Origin: Paraburkholderia acidicola
GTDB taxonomy: Bacteria > Pseudomonadota > Gammaproteobacteria > Burkholderiales > Burkholderiaceae
Length of the DNA: 64,000 bases
Direction of reading: 5' to 3'
NCBI RefSeq assembly: GCF_002362315.1
Contig: NZ_MTZV01000001.1
Span: 248,001-312,000, forward strand
Each line of letters begins with the position of its first letter. Position 1 is the first letter of the stretch. This document shows, in pieces, positions 8,918 through 16,893 of this stretch. A program made the translations under genes and the position numbers. The notes beneath the pieces are model-generated. The model saw only the letters and a list, made by a program, of their open reading frames with translations, had not been told where the DNA came from and did no database searches.

Positions 8918-9045
8918 TTCAAGTATACCCTCGGGGATCTTGCGCGGACCAGAGCCCGACGTCATGTTTCGTCACCCAGGGTGTTCCCGTTTGATTAATT
9001 GAAATTTCAAGTATAGACTGCACGCTCCATTACTTGATTTTTCAA
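8918..9045. promoter_or_regulatory. Divergent control region marR-like / decarboxylase
   Basis: TTCAAGTATA occurs twice, at 8918-8927 and 9006-9015. The second copy overlaps the perfect 12-bp palindrome TTGAAATTTCAA (8999-9010), and a near-copy TTGATTTTTCAA lies at 9034-9045 just before the decarboxylase start. This spacing is what one expects of MarR dimer sites overlapping both divergent promoters. Assignment to the adjacent MarR protein is inferred. Confidence 0.55.
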
Positions 9046-9055
9046 CCATGCCGCT

Positions 9056-10027
9056 ATGAAAGACAAAATCGCACTGGAAGAGCACTTCGCCATCGACCTG
9101 ACCATCGGCGATTCGCAGGTCTATGCGCGCCCCGAGGTATGGACGCACCTGCGCGCCAACCTGCTCGATTTCGAGCAGCAGCGGCTCGAGAAGATGGACG
9201 AATGGGGCACGGCGTTTTCGATCCTGTCGCTGAACTCGCCCGCGGTGCAGGCCATCCCCGATCCGCACAAGGCACTCGTCGTCGCGCAGAAAGCCAACGA
9301 TATCCTTGCGGAACAGATCAGTCGTCATCCGACGCGCTTCGGCGGTTTCGCTGCGGTGCCGCTGCAGGATCCGGACGCCGCGGCACGCGAACTCGAACGC
9401 TGTGTGACGCAACTCGGGTTTCACGGCTTTCTCGTCAACGGCTTCTCGCAGGTCGGCGACGAACGCACGGTGGCCTACTACGACGCGCCCCGTTTCGCGG
9501 ACTTCTGGCAGCACGCTGCCGCGCTGAACAAACCGTTCTACATGCACCCGCGCGATCCGCTGCCGGAGCGCGAGCCGATCTATGAAGGACAACCGTGGTT
9601 GACCGGCCCGACCTGGGCCTTCGCTGCGGAAACGAGCGTGCACGCGTTGCGTCTGATGTCGAGTGGTCTGTTCGACCGCCATCCGCAGTTGCAGATGATC
9701 CTCGGGCATTTCGGCGAAGGCATCCCGTTCAACATCTGGCGGATCGATCACATCCTTCGCAAAGGCCGGCGTGGCATGCCGTGCGAGCACGAGATCGGCG
9801 ATTATCTGCGCAATAACGTGCACATCACCACTAGCGGTAACTTCCGCACGCCGACGCTGCTATCCACGCTGCTCGAAGTCGGCAGCGACCGCGTAATGTA
9901 CTCAGTCGACTATCCGTTCGAGAAACATGAAGACGCGGCGCGCTGGTTCGATCACTGTGAAATCAGCGAGAACGACCGGCGTAAGATCGGACGCGACAAT
10001 GCGATCCGACTGTTCGGTCTGCAATGA
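9056..10027 (+). CDS. graF: Gamma-resorcylate (2,6-dihydroxybenzoate) decarboxylase
   Basis: Amidohydrolase-2 family decarboxylase that converts 2,6-dihydroxybenzoate (gamma-resorcylate) reversibly to resorcinol and CO2. 323 residues, close to the roughly 327 of the Rhizobium enzymes. Metal ligands fall at the known places: Glu8 and His10 in IALEEHFA, His164 in FYMHPRDPLP, His218 in LGHFGEG, Asp285 in YSVDYPFE. SLNSPAVQAIPD, LVNGFSQVGD and NVHITTSGNFRTPTL are typical of the gamma-resorcylate decarboxylase subgroup as I remember it. It is translationally close to the MFS symporter downstream. Other dihydroxybenzoate or salicylate substrates remain possible; the hydroxyquinol genes nearby favour gamma-resorcylate. 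Confidence 0.85.
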   Translation: MKDKIALEEHFAIDLTIGDSQVYARPEVWTHLRANLLDFEQQRLEKMDEWGTAFSILSLNSPAVQAIPDPHKALVVAQKANDILAEQISRHPTRFGGFAAVPLQDPDAAARELERCVTQLGFHGFLVNGFSQVGDERTVAYYDAPRFADFWQHAAALNKPFYMHPRDPLPEREPIYEGQPWLTGPTWAFAAETSVHALRLMSSGLFDRHPQLQMILGHFGEGIPFNIWRIDHILRKGRRGMPCEHEIGDYLRNNVHITTSGNFRTPTLLSTLLEVGSDRVMYSVDYPFEKHEDAARWFDHCEISENDRRKIGRDNAIRLFGLQ

Positions 10028-10050
10028 AAACGCATGAGCGCGGAGAACCC

Positions 10051-11427
10051 ATGAGCGCAGCCCCCACCGCCGCGATCGATATCGCGGCCATCGTCGACGC
10101 GCGTCCGGTCGGTCGCTTCCAGGTGTGGCTGATGATGCTGGTGGGTCTGTCGGTCGTGATGGAAGGCTTCGACGTGCAGGCGATGGGTTTCGTCGCGCCG
10201 TCGATCATCCATGCATGGGGTGTATCGCGTGCCGCGATGGGACCCGTGTTCGGTGCGAGTCTCGTCGGTATGCTGCTGGGTTCGCTCGCGCTCGGCCCGC
10301 TCGCCGATCGTGTTGGACGCCGTCCAGTGCTGATCGGCTCGACTGCGTTCCTCGCCGTCTGCATGCTCGCCACCGCATTCACCACGACGCTGCCGCAGTT
10401 GCTGACGTTACGTTTGATCACGGGCCTTGGGCTCGGCGGCATCATGGGTAACGCGATTGCGCTCGTCAGCGAGTACAGTCCCGCACGCAAACGGGCCACG
10501 CTGATGATGTGGGTGTCATGCGGCTTCACCGGGGGTGCCGTGCTCGGCGGTGTGATCTCGGCGGCGCTGATTCCTGTCGCGGGCTGGCAGGCGGTCTTTC
10601 TGCTAGGCGGCTCGATTCCGCTCGTGATTGCCGCTGCGATGGTTGCGTACCTGCCGGAGTCGATGCAGTTCCTCGTGCTGCGGCAACGCGGGCTCGAACG
10701 CGTCGGCGGGTGGTTGCGCAAGATTGCGCCGGATCTCGCGTGTCCGCCCGGCACCCGTTACCTCGTTCACGAACGGGCGACCGACAGCATGCCGGTCCGC
10801 GCGCTGTTCGAAGCCGGCCGCGCACGCGTCACGCTGCTGCTGTGGGCCGTGAATTTCATGAACCTGCTGAACCTGTTCTTCCTCGCCAACTGGCTGCCGA
10901 CCATCGCCGCCGATGCCGGCTACGACGTGGCGCACGCCGCGCTGATCGGCACGATCCTGCAGGTTGGCGGCGTAGTTGGCACGATCGTGATGGGGCCGCT
11001 GATCGATCGCTGGGGGTTCTTCCGTGTGCTGACGCCCTGCTACCTGATCGCCGGCATCGCGATCGCCGCGATCGGACAGACCGCGCAGATGTCGCTCGCA
11101 TTGATGCTCGTGTGCGTCGCGATCAGCGGCTTCGGTATCGTCGGTGGGCAGCCGGCCAACAACACGCTCTCCGCGTCGATCTATCCGACTTCGCTGCGCG
11201 CGACCGGCGTAGGCTGGAGTCTGGGTGTGGGTCGCGCGGGATCGATTGTCGGTCCGATCGTCGCGGGCACGTTGATGCAGTTGCACTGGTCATCGGCGCA
11301 TCTCTTTCTGGCCGCGGCCGTGCCTGCGCTGGCGTCGTGTGCTGTATTGATCGTGCTCGCGCGCGACCGGTTGTTCGCGACTGGACACAACGCGGTGTCT
11401 GCGCAAGAAGCGGAACCGGTTCAGTGA
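10051..11427 (+). CDS. MFS aromatic acid:H+ symporter (AAHS family)
   Basis: Inner-membrane importer for an aromatic carboxylate, probably the substrate of the decarboxylase upstream. 458 residues, about 12 membrane segments. VVMEGFDVQAMGF is the TM1 acidic motif of the AAHS family (usually DGFD; Glu here), and GPLADRVGRRPVLIG is the MFS loop 2-3 motif. I start it at 10051, where GGAGA lies five bases upstream; a longer frame begins at 10024 overlapping the decarboxylase stop but lacks its own ribosome-binding site. It forms a two-gene operon with the decarboxylase. It converges on the maleylacetate reductase operon with a 65-base gap. Confidence 0.88.
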   Translation: MSAAPTAAIDIAAIVDARPVGRFQVWLMMLVGLSVVMEGFDVQAMGFVAPSIIHAWGVSRAAMGPVFGASLVGMLLGSLALGPLADRVGRRPVLIGSTAFLAVCMLATAFTTTLPQLLTLRLITGLGLGGIMGNAIALVSEYSPARKRATLMMWVSCGFTGGAVLGGVISAALIPVAGWQAVFLLGGSIPLVIAAAMVAYLPESMQFLVLRQRGLERVGGWLRKIAPDLACPPGTRYLVHERATDSMPVRALFEAGRARVTLLLWAVNFMNLLNLFFLANWLPTIAADAGYDVAHAALIGTILQVGGVVGTIVMGPLIDRWGFFRVLTPCYLIAGIAIAAIGQTAQMSLALMLVCVAISGFGIVGGQPANNTLSASIYPTSLRATGVGWSLGVGRAGSIVGPIVAGTLMQLHWSSAHLFLAAAVPALASCAVLIVLARDRLFATGHNAVSAQEAEPVQ

Positions 11428-11492
11428 GGACTAGCGCCTTCGCGTGCATCGCGACACCGGGCTTCAGTCACGCGGTGCAGTGATAAAGATTG

Positions 11493-12563
11493 TCAGTACT
11501 GCCGCGGCGGCACGCCGTCGAACGCATCCTGCAGCAGCGCGCGAATCGACATGTAGTCAATTTCGCGCGGGTTCCAGTAGGGATTCGCGCTTGCGATCTG
11601 CGCGGCCCGGTCGAGATCGCTCGCTTCCATGCCGATGTCCTTGAGCGCGACCGGCGCGCCGTTCGTCCGCGCCAGTTCGTAGATGCCGGTGGCCGCATTG
11701 TCGTGTCCGACAGCGCGGGCAATGCGGGTCATCGCGTGTGGCGCGGCTGCCGCGTTGTAGGCAAGCGCATGCGGCAACACGATCGTGTGAGTCTGCGCAT
11801 GCGGAAGATTGAAACTGCCGCCCAGCGTGTGACACAGCTTGTGATGCAGCGCCATCCCGACACTGCCCAGCACGTGACCGCACAGCCACGCGCCATACAG
11901 CGCATCCGAACGTGCCTCGATATCGAGCGGCTGGGCTACGACCTTCGGTAACGCACGTGCCAGCGCGGCGATACCCTCTTGCGCCATCAGACTGATCACC
12001 GGATTCGCATCGCGCGAATAGAGCCCTTCCGCCGCGTGTGCGATTGCGTTGATCCCGCTCGTCAGCGACATCGGCGCAGGGAGTGTCAGCGTCAGTTCCG
12101 GATCGTAGATGACGGTTTTCGGCAGCACGCGCAGATCGGTGCCAGTGCGTTTCAGGCCGTCTTCCGTCAATCCGAAGATCGGCGTCATCTCGCTGCCGGC
12201 GTAGGTGGTCGGCACGGCGAGAATCGGCAGCCCCGACTCCAGCGCGATCGCTTTTCCGAGGCCGATCGTCGAGCCGCCGCCCACGGCGATTGCGCAGTCC
12301 GCGTTCAGGTGTTGCGCAACGGCGCGTGCCTCGATGGCCAGTTCGAGCGGTACGTGCATCACGGCCCGATCGAAGACGCCCGCGGCCCGTGTGCCAAGCC
12401 GCGCGGCGATCACTTCGCCGAGCGCACGCTGTTCGGGCGTGCAGAGAATCAGCGCACGCTCGGCGCTCAGGTGCAACACCTCGCGTTCGAGATGCTGCAA
12501 GCTGCCCGCACCGAACACCACACGCGCGGCGCGCGCCGTGTAGACGAAATCAGGCGTTGGCAT
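11493..12563 (-). CDS. Maleylacetate reductase
   Basis: NAD(P)H-dependent reduction of maleylacetate to 3-oxoadipate, the step after hydroxyquinol ring cleavage. 356 residues, iron-alcohol-dehydrogenase fold, matching family length. Seen: nucleotide-binding GGGSTIGLGKAIAL, VPTTYAGSEMTPI, and HHKLCHTLGGSFNLPHAQTH, the His-rich region corresponding to the metal site in the fold. The frame is open upstream to 12830 but the true start is the ATG at 12563, with GGAGG upstream; this overlaps the end of the Dabb gene by 14 bases, implying translational coupling. Last gene of the three-gene operon that begins with hydroxyquinol dioxygenase. Gene names vary between systems (graC, macA, tftE). Confidence 0.92.
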   Translation of the reverse strand: MPTPDFVYTARAARVVFGAGSLQHLEREVLHLSAERALILCTPEQRALGEVIAARLGTRAAGVFDRAVMHVPLELAIEARAVAQHLNADCAIAVGGGSTIGLGKAIALESGLPILAVPTTYAGSEMTPIFGLTEDGLKRTGTDLRVLPKTVIYDPELTLTLPAPMSLTSGINAIAHAAEGLYSRDANPVISLMAQEGIAALARALPKVVAQPLDIEARSDALYGAWLCGHVLGSVGMALHHKLCHTLGGSFNLPHAQTHTIVLPHALAYNAAAAPHAMTRIARAVGHDNAATGIYELARTNGAPVALKDIGMEASDLDRAAQIASANPYWNPREIDYMSIRALLQDAFDGVPPRQY

Positions 12564-12915
12564 CGGTTGCCTCCGCTGCGGGCGACGCCGACGACGGCGA
12601 CGACGCGCTCTGCTGCCCCACCTCGTAGTCCACCTGATGCCGCGCCGTGCGGGTATCGCCGAGTTGCTGCCTGACGCGCAGATGCTCGGGATGGTTCGCA
12701 TACGCATCGAGCGCCTCGCGCGATTCGAAGTCGCTGACGAGGACGACATCGCACGCGTAATCGACAGCGCTGGAATCGATGCCGATTTCCAGATGACGCA
12801 TACCCGGAATCCGCCCGCGCAATCCTTCAAAGCCCGCTCTAACGCGTTCGCATGAAAGACGTTTTTCCTGCGCGGTTTCGCCGCGAACCTGCCACATGAC
12901 GATGTGCCGGATCAT
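12550..12915 (-). CDS. Dabb (stress-responsive alpha/beta barrel) protein in hydroxyquinol operon
   Basis: 121 residues. MIRHIVMWQV, then GIDSSAVDYACDVVLVSDF and LDAYANHPEHLRV are the hallmarks of the Dabb ferredoxin-like dimer domain (about residues 1-100). A Ser/Ala-rich tail of about 20 residues follows. Start overlaps the dioxygenase stop in an ATGA and has GGAG upstream; its stop overlaps the reductase start by 14 bases. It is thus tightly coupled to both ring-cleavage enzymes. Dabb proteins include small cyclases and isomerases as well as unknowns, so an isomerase or chaperone-like role in the pathway is possible but unproven. Confidence 0.85.
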   Translation of the reverse strand: MIRHIVMWQVRGETAQEKRLSCERVRAGFEGLRGRIPGMRHLEIGIDSSAVDYACDVVLVSDFESREALDAYANHPEHLRVRQQLGDTRTARHQVDYEVGQQSASSPSSASPAAEATDANA

Positions 12916-13802
12916 ACGGTCGCTCCTGCAGAAGCAGGATTCAGCACGAAGTCGTAGTCGAGCGTGTAGAACGGCACGCTCATCGACGTACCGTCGGGCG
13001 CAACGCCGGGCGCGTGCTTCACCCATTCGACCACCAGTGTCGAGCGCACGCCGAACACCGCGTCCGAATCGAGGTACTGGTCGCCCTGGCGGAACACGTG
13101 GGTGATCAACGTCTCGTAGCCCGGCGCCTTGATCCAGAAGTGCAGATGCGCAGGCCGCCACGGGTGCCGCCCGAGCGCATCGAGCATGTGCCCGACCGGA
13201 CCGTCGTGAGGGATTGGATAGGCTTCGGCAAGAATCGAGCGGAAATGGAAACTGCCGTCGTCCTGCGTGTGCAGTTGGCCGCGCGCGCTATGCACCATTT
13301 CGCCGACTTCGCTCGAGGTTTTCTGCACATCGTAAAAGCCGTCTTCGTCGGACTGCCAGACATCGAGCGACGCGCCCGCGACCGGTTCGCCATCCACGCC
13401 GCGCACATGACCGCGCACGAAACAGGGGGCGCCGAGCGCACCGTTCGACAGATCGTCGCCGTTCTCATAGACGGGCGCACCGTCGACGAAAAACGGCCCC
13501 AGCACCGTCGCTTCGGTGCAGGCGGGCGGCTTGCGGTTGTTTTGCGTCGTGACGAGCATCGACAGGCCGAGCGTGTCGGACAGCAGCACGAACTCCTGGC
13601 GTTTGTCGTCGGTGATATGGCCGGTATCGGTCAGGAACTGGATCGCTGCAAACCACTCGGCTTCGGTGAGCTTCACCTCGCGCGCAAACGCATGCAGATG
13701 CTGAACCAGGCTCGTCATCACGGTATGCAGCCGCGCGTTGCGGCAGCCGTCCATCGAGGCGAGCACCGCCTGGGTAATCGTGTCTTCACTGATATTGCGC
13801 AT
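12912..13802 (-). CDS. Hydroxyquinol 1,2-dioxygenase (intradiol, Fe(III))
   Basis: Cleaves hydroxyquinol (1,2,4-trihydroxybenzene) between the 1,2 hydroxyls to maleylacetate. 296 residues. The four Fe(III) ligands of intradiol dioxygenases are visible: Tyr157 (EDGFYDVQ), Tyr195 (AEAYPIPHDGP), His219 and His221 (RPAHLHFWI). The N-terminal dimerisation helix region (residues 1-90) and TEATVLGPFFVDGAP are typical of the hydroxyquinol subgroup, as opposed to catechol enzymes. ATG start with GGAGA upstream. First gene of the operon with the Dabb protein and maleylacetate reductase, divergent from a LysR regulator. Confidence 0.92.
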   Translation of the reverse strand: MRNISEDTITQAVLASMDGCRNARLHTVMTSLVQHLHAFAREVKLTEAEWFAAIQFLTDTGHITDDKRQEFVLLSDTLGLSMLVTTQNNRKPPACTEATVLGPFFVDGAPVYENGDDLSNGALGAPCFVRGHVRGVDGEPVAGASLDVWQSDEDGFYDVQKTSSEVGEMVHSARGQLHTQDDGSFHFRSILAEAYPIPHDGPVGHMLDALGRHPWRPAHLHFWIKAPGYETLITHVFRQGDQYLDSDAVFGVRSTLVVEWVKHAPGVAPDGTSMSVPFYTLDYDFVLNPASAGATV

Positions 13803-13888
13803 CGCGGGTGTCTCCGTTTTTCGCGGCCGCAAGCCGCGCCATATGCGGATAGTAATCGCCGATCGCCTGGAAAAAAACGCGCTATAGT

Positions 13889-13901
13889 GAAATGATATTT
13901 C
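13889..13901. promoter_or_regulatory. Dyad in hydroxyquinol operon / LysR divergent promoter
   Basis: GAAATGATATTTC, 5-bp arms with 3-base centre, within the 121-base gap between the dioxygenase and LysR starts and close to the LysR gene. TATAGT just upstream could be a -10. Candidate LysR site. Confidence 0.45.
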
Positions 13902-13923
13902 CATCAGGCGGAAGAATAAGCGT

Positions 13924-14850
13924 ATGGATCGATGGACCCAGATCGAGTTTTTTGTCCTGACTGCGGAAACCGGCAGCCTGTCGAAGGCGGCGGAAAAGCT
14001 CAACATGTCGAACGCGGCGGCAAGCCGGACGCTGACCGCGCTGGAAGACCGGCTCGGTGCGAGGTTGATCGAGCGGACGACGCGCCGGCTCTGGCTGACC
14101 GATGCCGGGCGCGAATATCACCGGCGCTGCAGTGCGTTGCTCGCCGAAATGGCCGAAGCCGATGCGGCCGCCGGCGACGCGGCGATGAACCCGAGCGGCA
14201 CGTTGCGTGTGACGAGTTCGGTTTCCTTCGCGATGATGCATATCGCGCCGTGGCTGCCAGAATTCAGTCAGCAATACCCGCAACTGTCGGTGCAGATCAT
14301 GGCGGCCAACCGGTATCCGGACTTTATCGAAGCCGGCATCGACGTCGCGATTCGCACACGCGAGCACGAAGGCGATTCGGGTATCACAGTGCGGCGGCTG
14401 GCGGAAACGCGCCGCGTGCTGGCCGCGTCGCCCGGTTATCTGGCGAAGCACGGTCGCCCGAAGACTCCGGACGATCTCGCCCGTCACCGCATGCTCGTCT
14501 ATCACCTCGCAGCAGATCCCTACGTGCTGCACCTGACGCGCGGCACCGAGACCCGCGATCTACCGATCACCAGTGCGCTCGATTCGAACGAAGGCCAGGT
14601 GATCTGCGCAGCCGGTTATGCGGGGATGGGCATCGTGATCCAGCCGCTGTATATCGTGCACGACGATATCGTCGCCGGGCGCCTCGTACCGGTGCTCGAG
14701 GACTGGCAACTCCCCCGCCTCACGATCAATCTCGCGTATCAAAGCAGACGGCACCAGCCGGCGAAGATCCGGGTGTTCACCGAAGGGTTGATCGAGCGGG
14801 TTGAACGGCTCGACCTTGCGCGGAAATGGACGGACGTACCCAGCCGATGA
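13924..14850 (+). CDS. LysR-type regulator of the hydroxyquinol operon
   Basis: 308 residues with N-terminal helix-turn-helix (SLSKAAEKLNMSNAAASRTL) and PBP2-type effector domain (GTLRVTSSVSFAMMHI). Divergent from the dioxygenase operon, so it most likely senses a pathway intermediate and controls that operon; the effector is inferred. GGAAG precedes the ATG. It converges on the TetR gene with only 19 bases between stops. Confidence 0.9.
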   Translation: MDRWTQIEFFVLTAETGSLSKAAEKLNMSNAAASRTLTALEDRLGARLIERTTRRLWLTDAGREYHRRCSALLAEMAEADAAAGDAAMNPSGTLRVTSSVSFAMMHIAPWLPEFSQQYPQLSVQIMAANRYPDFIEAGIDVAIRTREHEGDSGITVRRLAETRRVLAASPGYLAKHGRPKTPDDLARHRMLVYHLAADPYVLHLTRGTETRDLPITSALDSNEGQVICAAGYAGMGIVIQPLYIVHDDIVAGRLVPVLEDWQLPRLTINLAYQSRRHQPAKIRVFTEGLIERVERLDLARKWTDVPSR

Positions 14851-14869
14851 CGGTGGGTTGATCGCCGGG

Positions 14870-15655
14870 TTACGCCTTCTTCTTGCGCGCCGCGCTGCCG
14901 GCGTGCCTTCGCGCCGCCGGTTTGCGCGTGGCTTCGCTCCCCGCATCCGACGTTCGCTCGCGGCTCCACTGCTCGAGCAGCATGCGGGTCTGATCGCCTA
15001 TCGTCGCCTTCAGGAGCGCAGCGTTTTCAGCATCGACGCTTTCCCAGTTGAGCAGTGTCAGCACCGTACGATGCGCGACGTGAAAAATCACGATTTGCCC
15101 GTGCAGACTGAACATCCTGATCAGCGTGACCGGATCGTCGACCGCGCGCCCGGTGATGCGTGCAACCAGCGCCGCGGCAGCCGCGTTGAACGGCTTGCGA
15201 ACCCGGTTCATCAGGATTTCGGTGGCGCTGGCCGGCTCGGACCCGGATTGCTCGCGCGCGAAAAAAAGGCGCTTGCCCGGCACGGCGGCCTTGGCGTAGA
15301 TGCTGTCCGCGGTGGCTTCCTGGATGCGGATCAGCGCGTCGATCAGTTCGCTCGTCTTCGCGTCGTCGTTGCTCAGCACTTCGTGCGCGTTCTCGATGGC
15401 GGGGCCGAAAATCTCCCACGCGTCGTCAGCTAGCGCTTCGATACACGCGCGATAGAGCCCTTCCTTGTTCTCGAAGTAATACTGCAGCGCCGGTGCGTTG
15501 ACGCCGGCAAGCGCGGCGATGTCGCGGGTCGACGCGCCATCGAAACCGTTTTCACCGAACAGCTCGACCGCCGCGTCGATGATTCTGCGCCGCGTCTCGT
15601 CGCCTCGCGCGTAACCGCCCTCCTGCGGACGGCGAAGCTTCTTTACGTCGTTCAT
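14870..15655 (-). CDS. TetR-family regulator (CecR/YbiH-like), repressor candidate for the adjacent efflux operon
   Basis: 261 residues, longer than the usual 200-220. TetR helix-turn-helix at about residues 20-65 (ETRRRIIDAAVELF, STRDIAALAGVNAPALQYYF) and a C-terminal domain of the DUF1956 kind found in CecR/YbiH. The last 25 residues are Lys/Arg/Ala-rich. Divergent from the EmrA-EmrB-NodT operon across a 95-base gap that holds a strong promoter, the classic layout for a drug-responsive repressor. Confidence 0.87.
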   Translation of the reverse strand: MNDVKKLRRPQEGGYARGDETRRRIIDAAVELFGENGFDGASTRDIAALAGVNAPALQYYFENKEGLYRACIEALADDAWEIFGPAIENAHEVLSNDDAKTSELIDALIRIQEATADSIYAKAAVPGKRLFFAREQSGSEPASATEILMNRVRKPFNAAAAALVARITGRAVDDPVTLIRMFSLHGQIVIFHVAHRTVLTLLNWESVDAENAALLKATIGDQTRMLLEQWSRERTSDAGSEATRKPAARRHAGSAARKKKA

Positions 15656-15692
15656 AGACCCCTCTCGTATCAGACGGATACAAATATATCAC

Positions 15693-15720
15693 TTGACACA
15701 ATTTTAACGACTGGAATAAT
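15693..15720 (+). promoter_or_regulatory. Near-consensus sigma70 promoter of the emrAB-type operon
   Basis: TTGACA at 15693-15698 and AATAAT at 15715-15720, 16-bp spacer, ending 30 bases before the emrA ATG. Unusually good match for this GC-rich genome, which suggests a strong promoter kept off by the divergent TetR protein. Confidence 0.65.
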
Positions 15721-15750
15721 TATGCCAACTGGAAAAAATTGGAAAACACG

Positions 15751-16893
15751 ATGTCAACCACTGCGGGAACCTCTCCGGGCAATCTGCCCACCGACCAAGC
15801 ATCCGCCGTGCCGGGCCGCCGCCCCGGGCGCCGCACGCTGCTGATCGGCCTTGGCATCATTGCGCTGATCGTGGCTGCGGTATGGCTCGGGCGCTGGTGG
15901 ACCGTCGGGCGATTCATCGAAACCACCGACGACGCCTATCTGCAGGCGGACAGCGTCACGGTTGCGCCGAAAGTCGCCGGTTACGTGACCGAGGTCTACG
16001 TGGCCGACAACCAGGTCGTTAAACCCGGCGATCCGCTCGTGCATCTCGATGCACGCCAGTACCAGGTGGCGCTCGACCAGGCCCTCGCCACCGTCGATGC
16101 ACGCCATGCCGACATCGCGCGCGCCCAGGCGGAAATCCAGCAGCAACAAGCCAATATCGAACAGGCGCAGGCCCAGCAGCAGGTGGCGCGGGTCAGCGCC
16201 CGCCATGCCAGCGACGAAGTGCAGCGTTACGCTCCGCTCGTCGCGACCGGCGCCGAAACCAGCGAACGCCTTGCCGAGCTGACCAGCACGCGCGACCAGG
16301 CCGCCGCCACGCTTACCGCAAACGCGGCCGCGGTCGATGCGGCCCGCACGCAGATCGCCTCCACCAACGCCCAGCTCGCGCAGGCCCGCGCACAGCTCGA
16401 AGCGGCCCAGGCGAGCGCGCAGCAGTCGCGCCTCGATCTCGAGAACACCGTTGTGCGCAGCGTGCTCGGCGGCAAGATCGGCGATCGCTCGGTGCGGGTC
16501 GGCCAGTATGTGCAGCCCGGCACGCGGATGCTGACGGTCGTGCCGGTGCAGAGCACCTACCTCGAAGCAAACTTCAAGGAAACGCAGATCGGCCACATGC
16601 GCGTGGGACAGCCGGTCGAAATGCATATCGATGCGTTGCCGGGCCAGACGCTGCATGGTGTCGTCGATAGTTTTTCGCCGGGCACGGGTTCGCAGTTCGC
16701 CCTGCTGCCGCCGGAAAACGCCACCGGCAACTTCACGAAGATTGTCCAGCGTGTGCCGGTGCGCATCCGTATCGACACCGGCCCGGAAACCCGCAGCGTG
16801 CTGCTGCCGGGACTGTCGGTGAGCGTCGAGGTCGACACACGCTCGGCGCGCGAACGCGACCAGCGTATCGAAGCCGAGAATCATCGTGGCTGA
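15751..16893 (+). CDS. emrA: EmrA-type membrane fusion protein of a tripartite MFS efflux pump
   Basis: Periplasmic adaptor linking the EmrB-type pump to the outer-membrane channel. 380 residues: one N-terminal membrane anchor (about residues 28-50), split biotinyl-lipoyl domain (DAYLQADSVTVAPKVAGYV and the RSVLGGKIGDRSV half), a long coiled-coil hairpin rich in Gln/Ala/Glu (about 95-220), and a beta-barrel domain (VEMHIDALPGQTLHG). I use the ATG at 15751; an in-frame TTG at 15739 is possible. Overlaps the emrB start by 8 bases. Confidence 0.92.
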   Translation: MSTTAGTSPGNLPTDQASAVPGRRPGRRTLLIGLGIIALIVAAVWLGRWWTVGRFIETTDDAYLQADSVTVAPKVAGYVTEVYVADNQVVKPGDPLVHLDARQYQVALDQALATVDARHADIARAQAEIQQQQANIEQAQAQQQVARVSARHASDEVQRYAPLVATGAETSERLAELTSTRDQAAATLTANAAAVDAARTQIASTNAQLAQARAQLEAAQASAQQSRLDLENTVVRSVLGGKIGDRSVRVGQYVQPGTRMLTVVPVQSTYLEANFKETQIGHMRVGQPVEMHIDALPGQTLHGVVDSFSPGTGSQFALLPPENATGNFTKIVQRVPVRIRIDTGPETRSVLLPGLSVSVEVDTRSARERDQRIEAENHRG

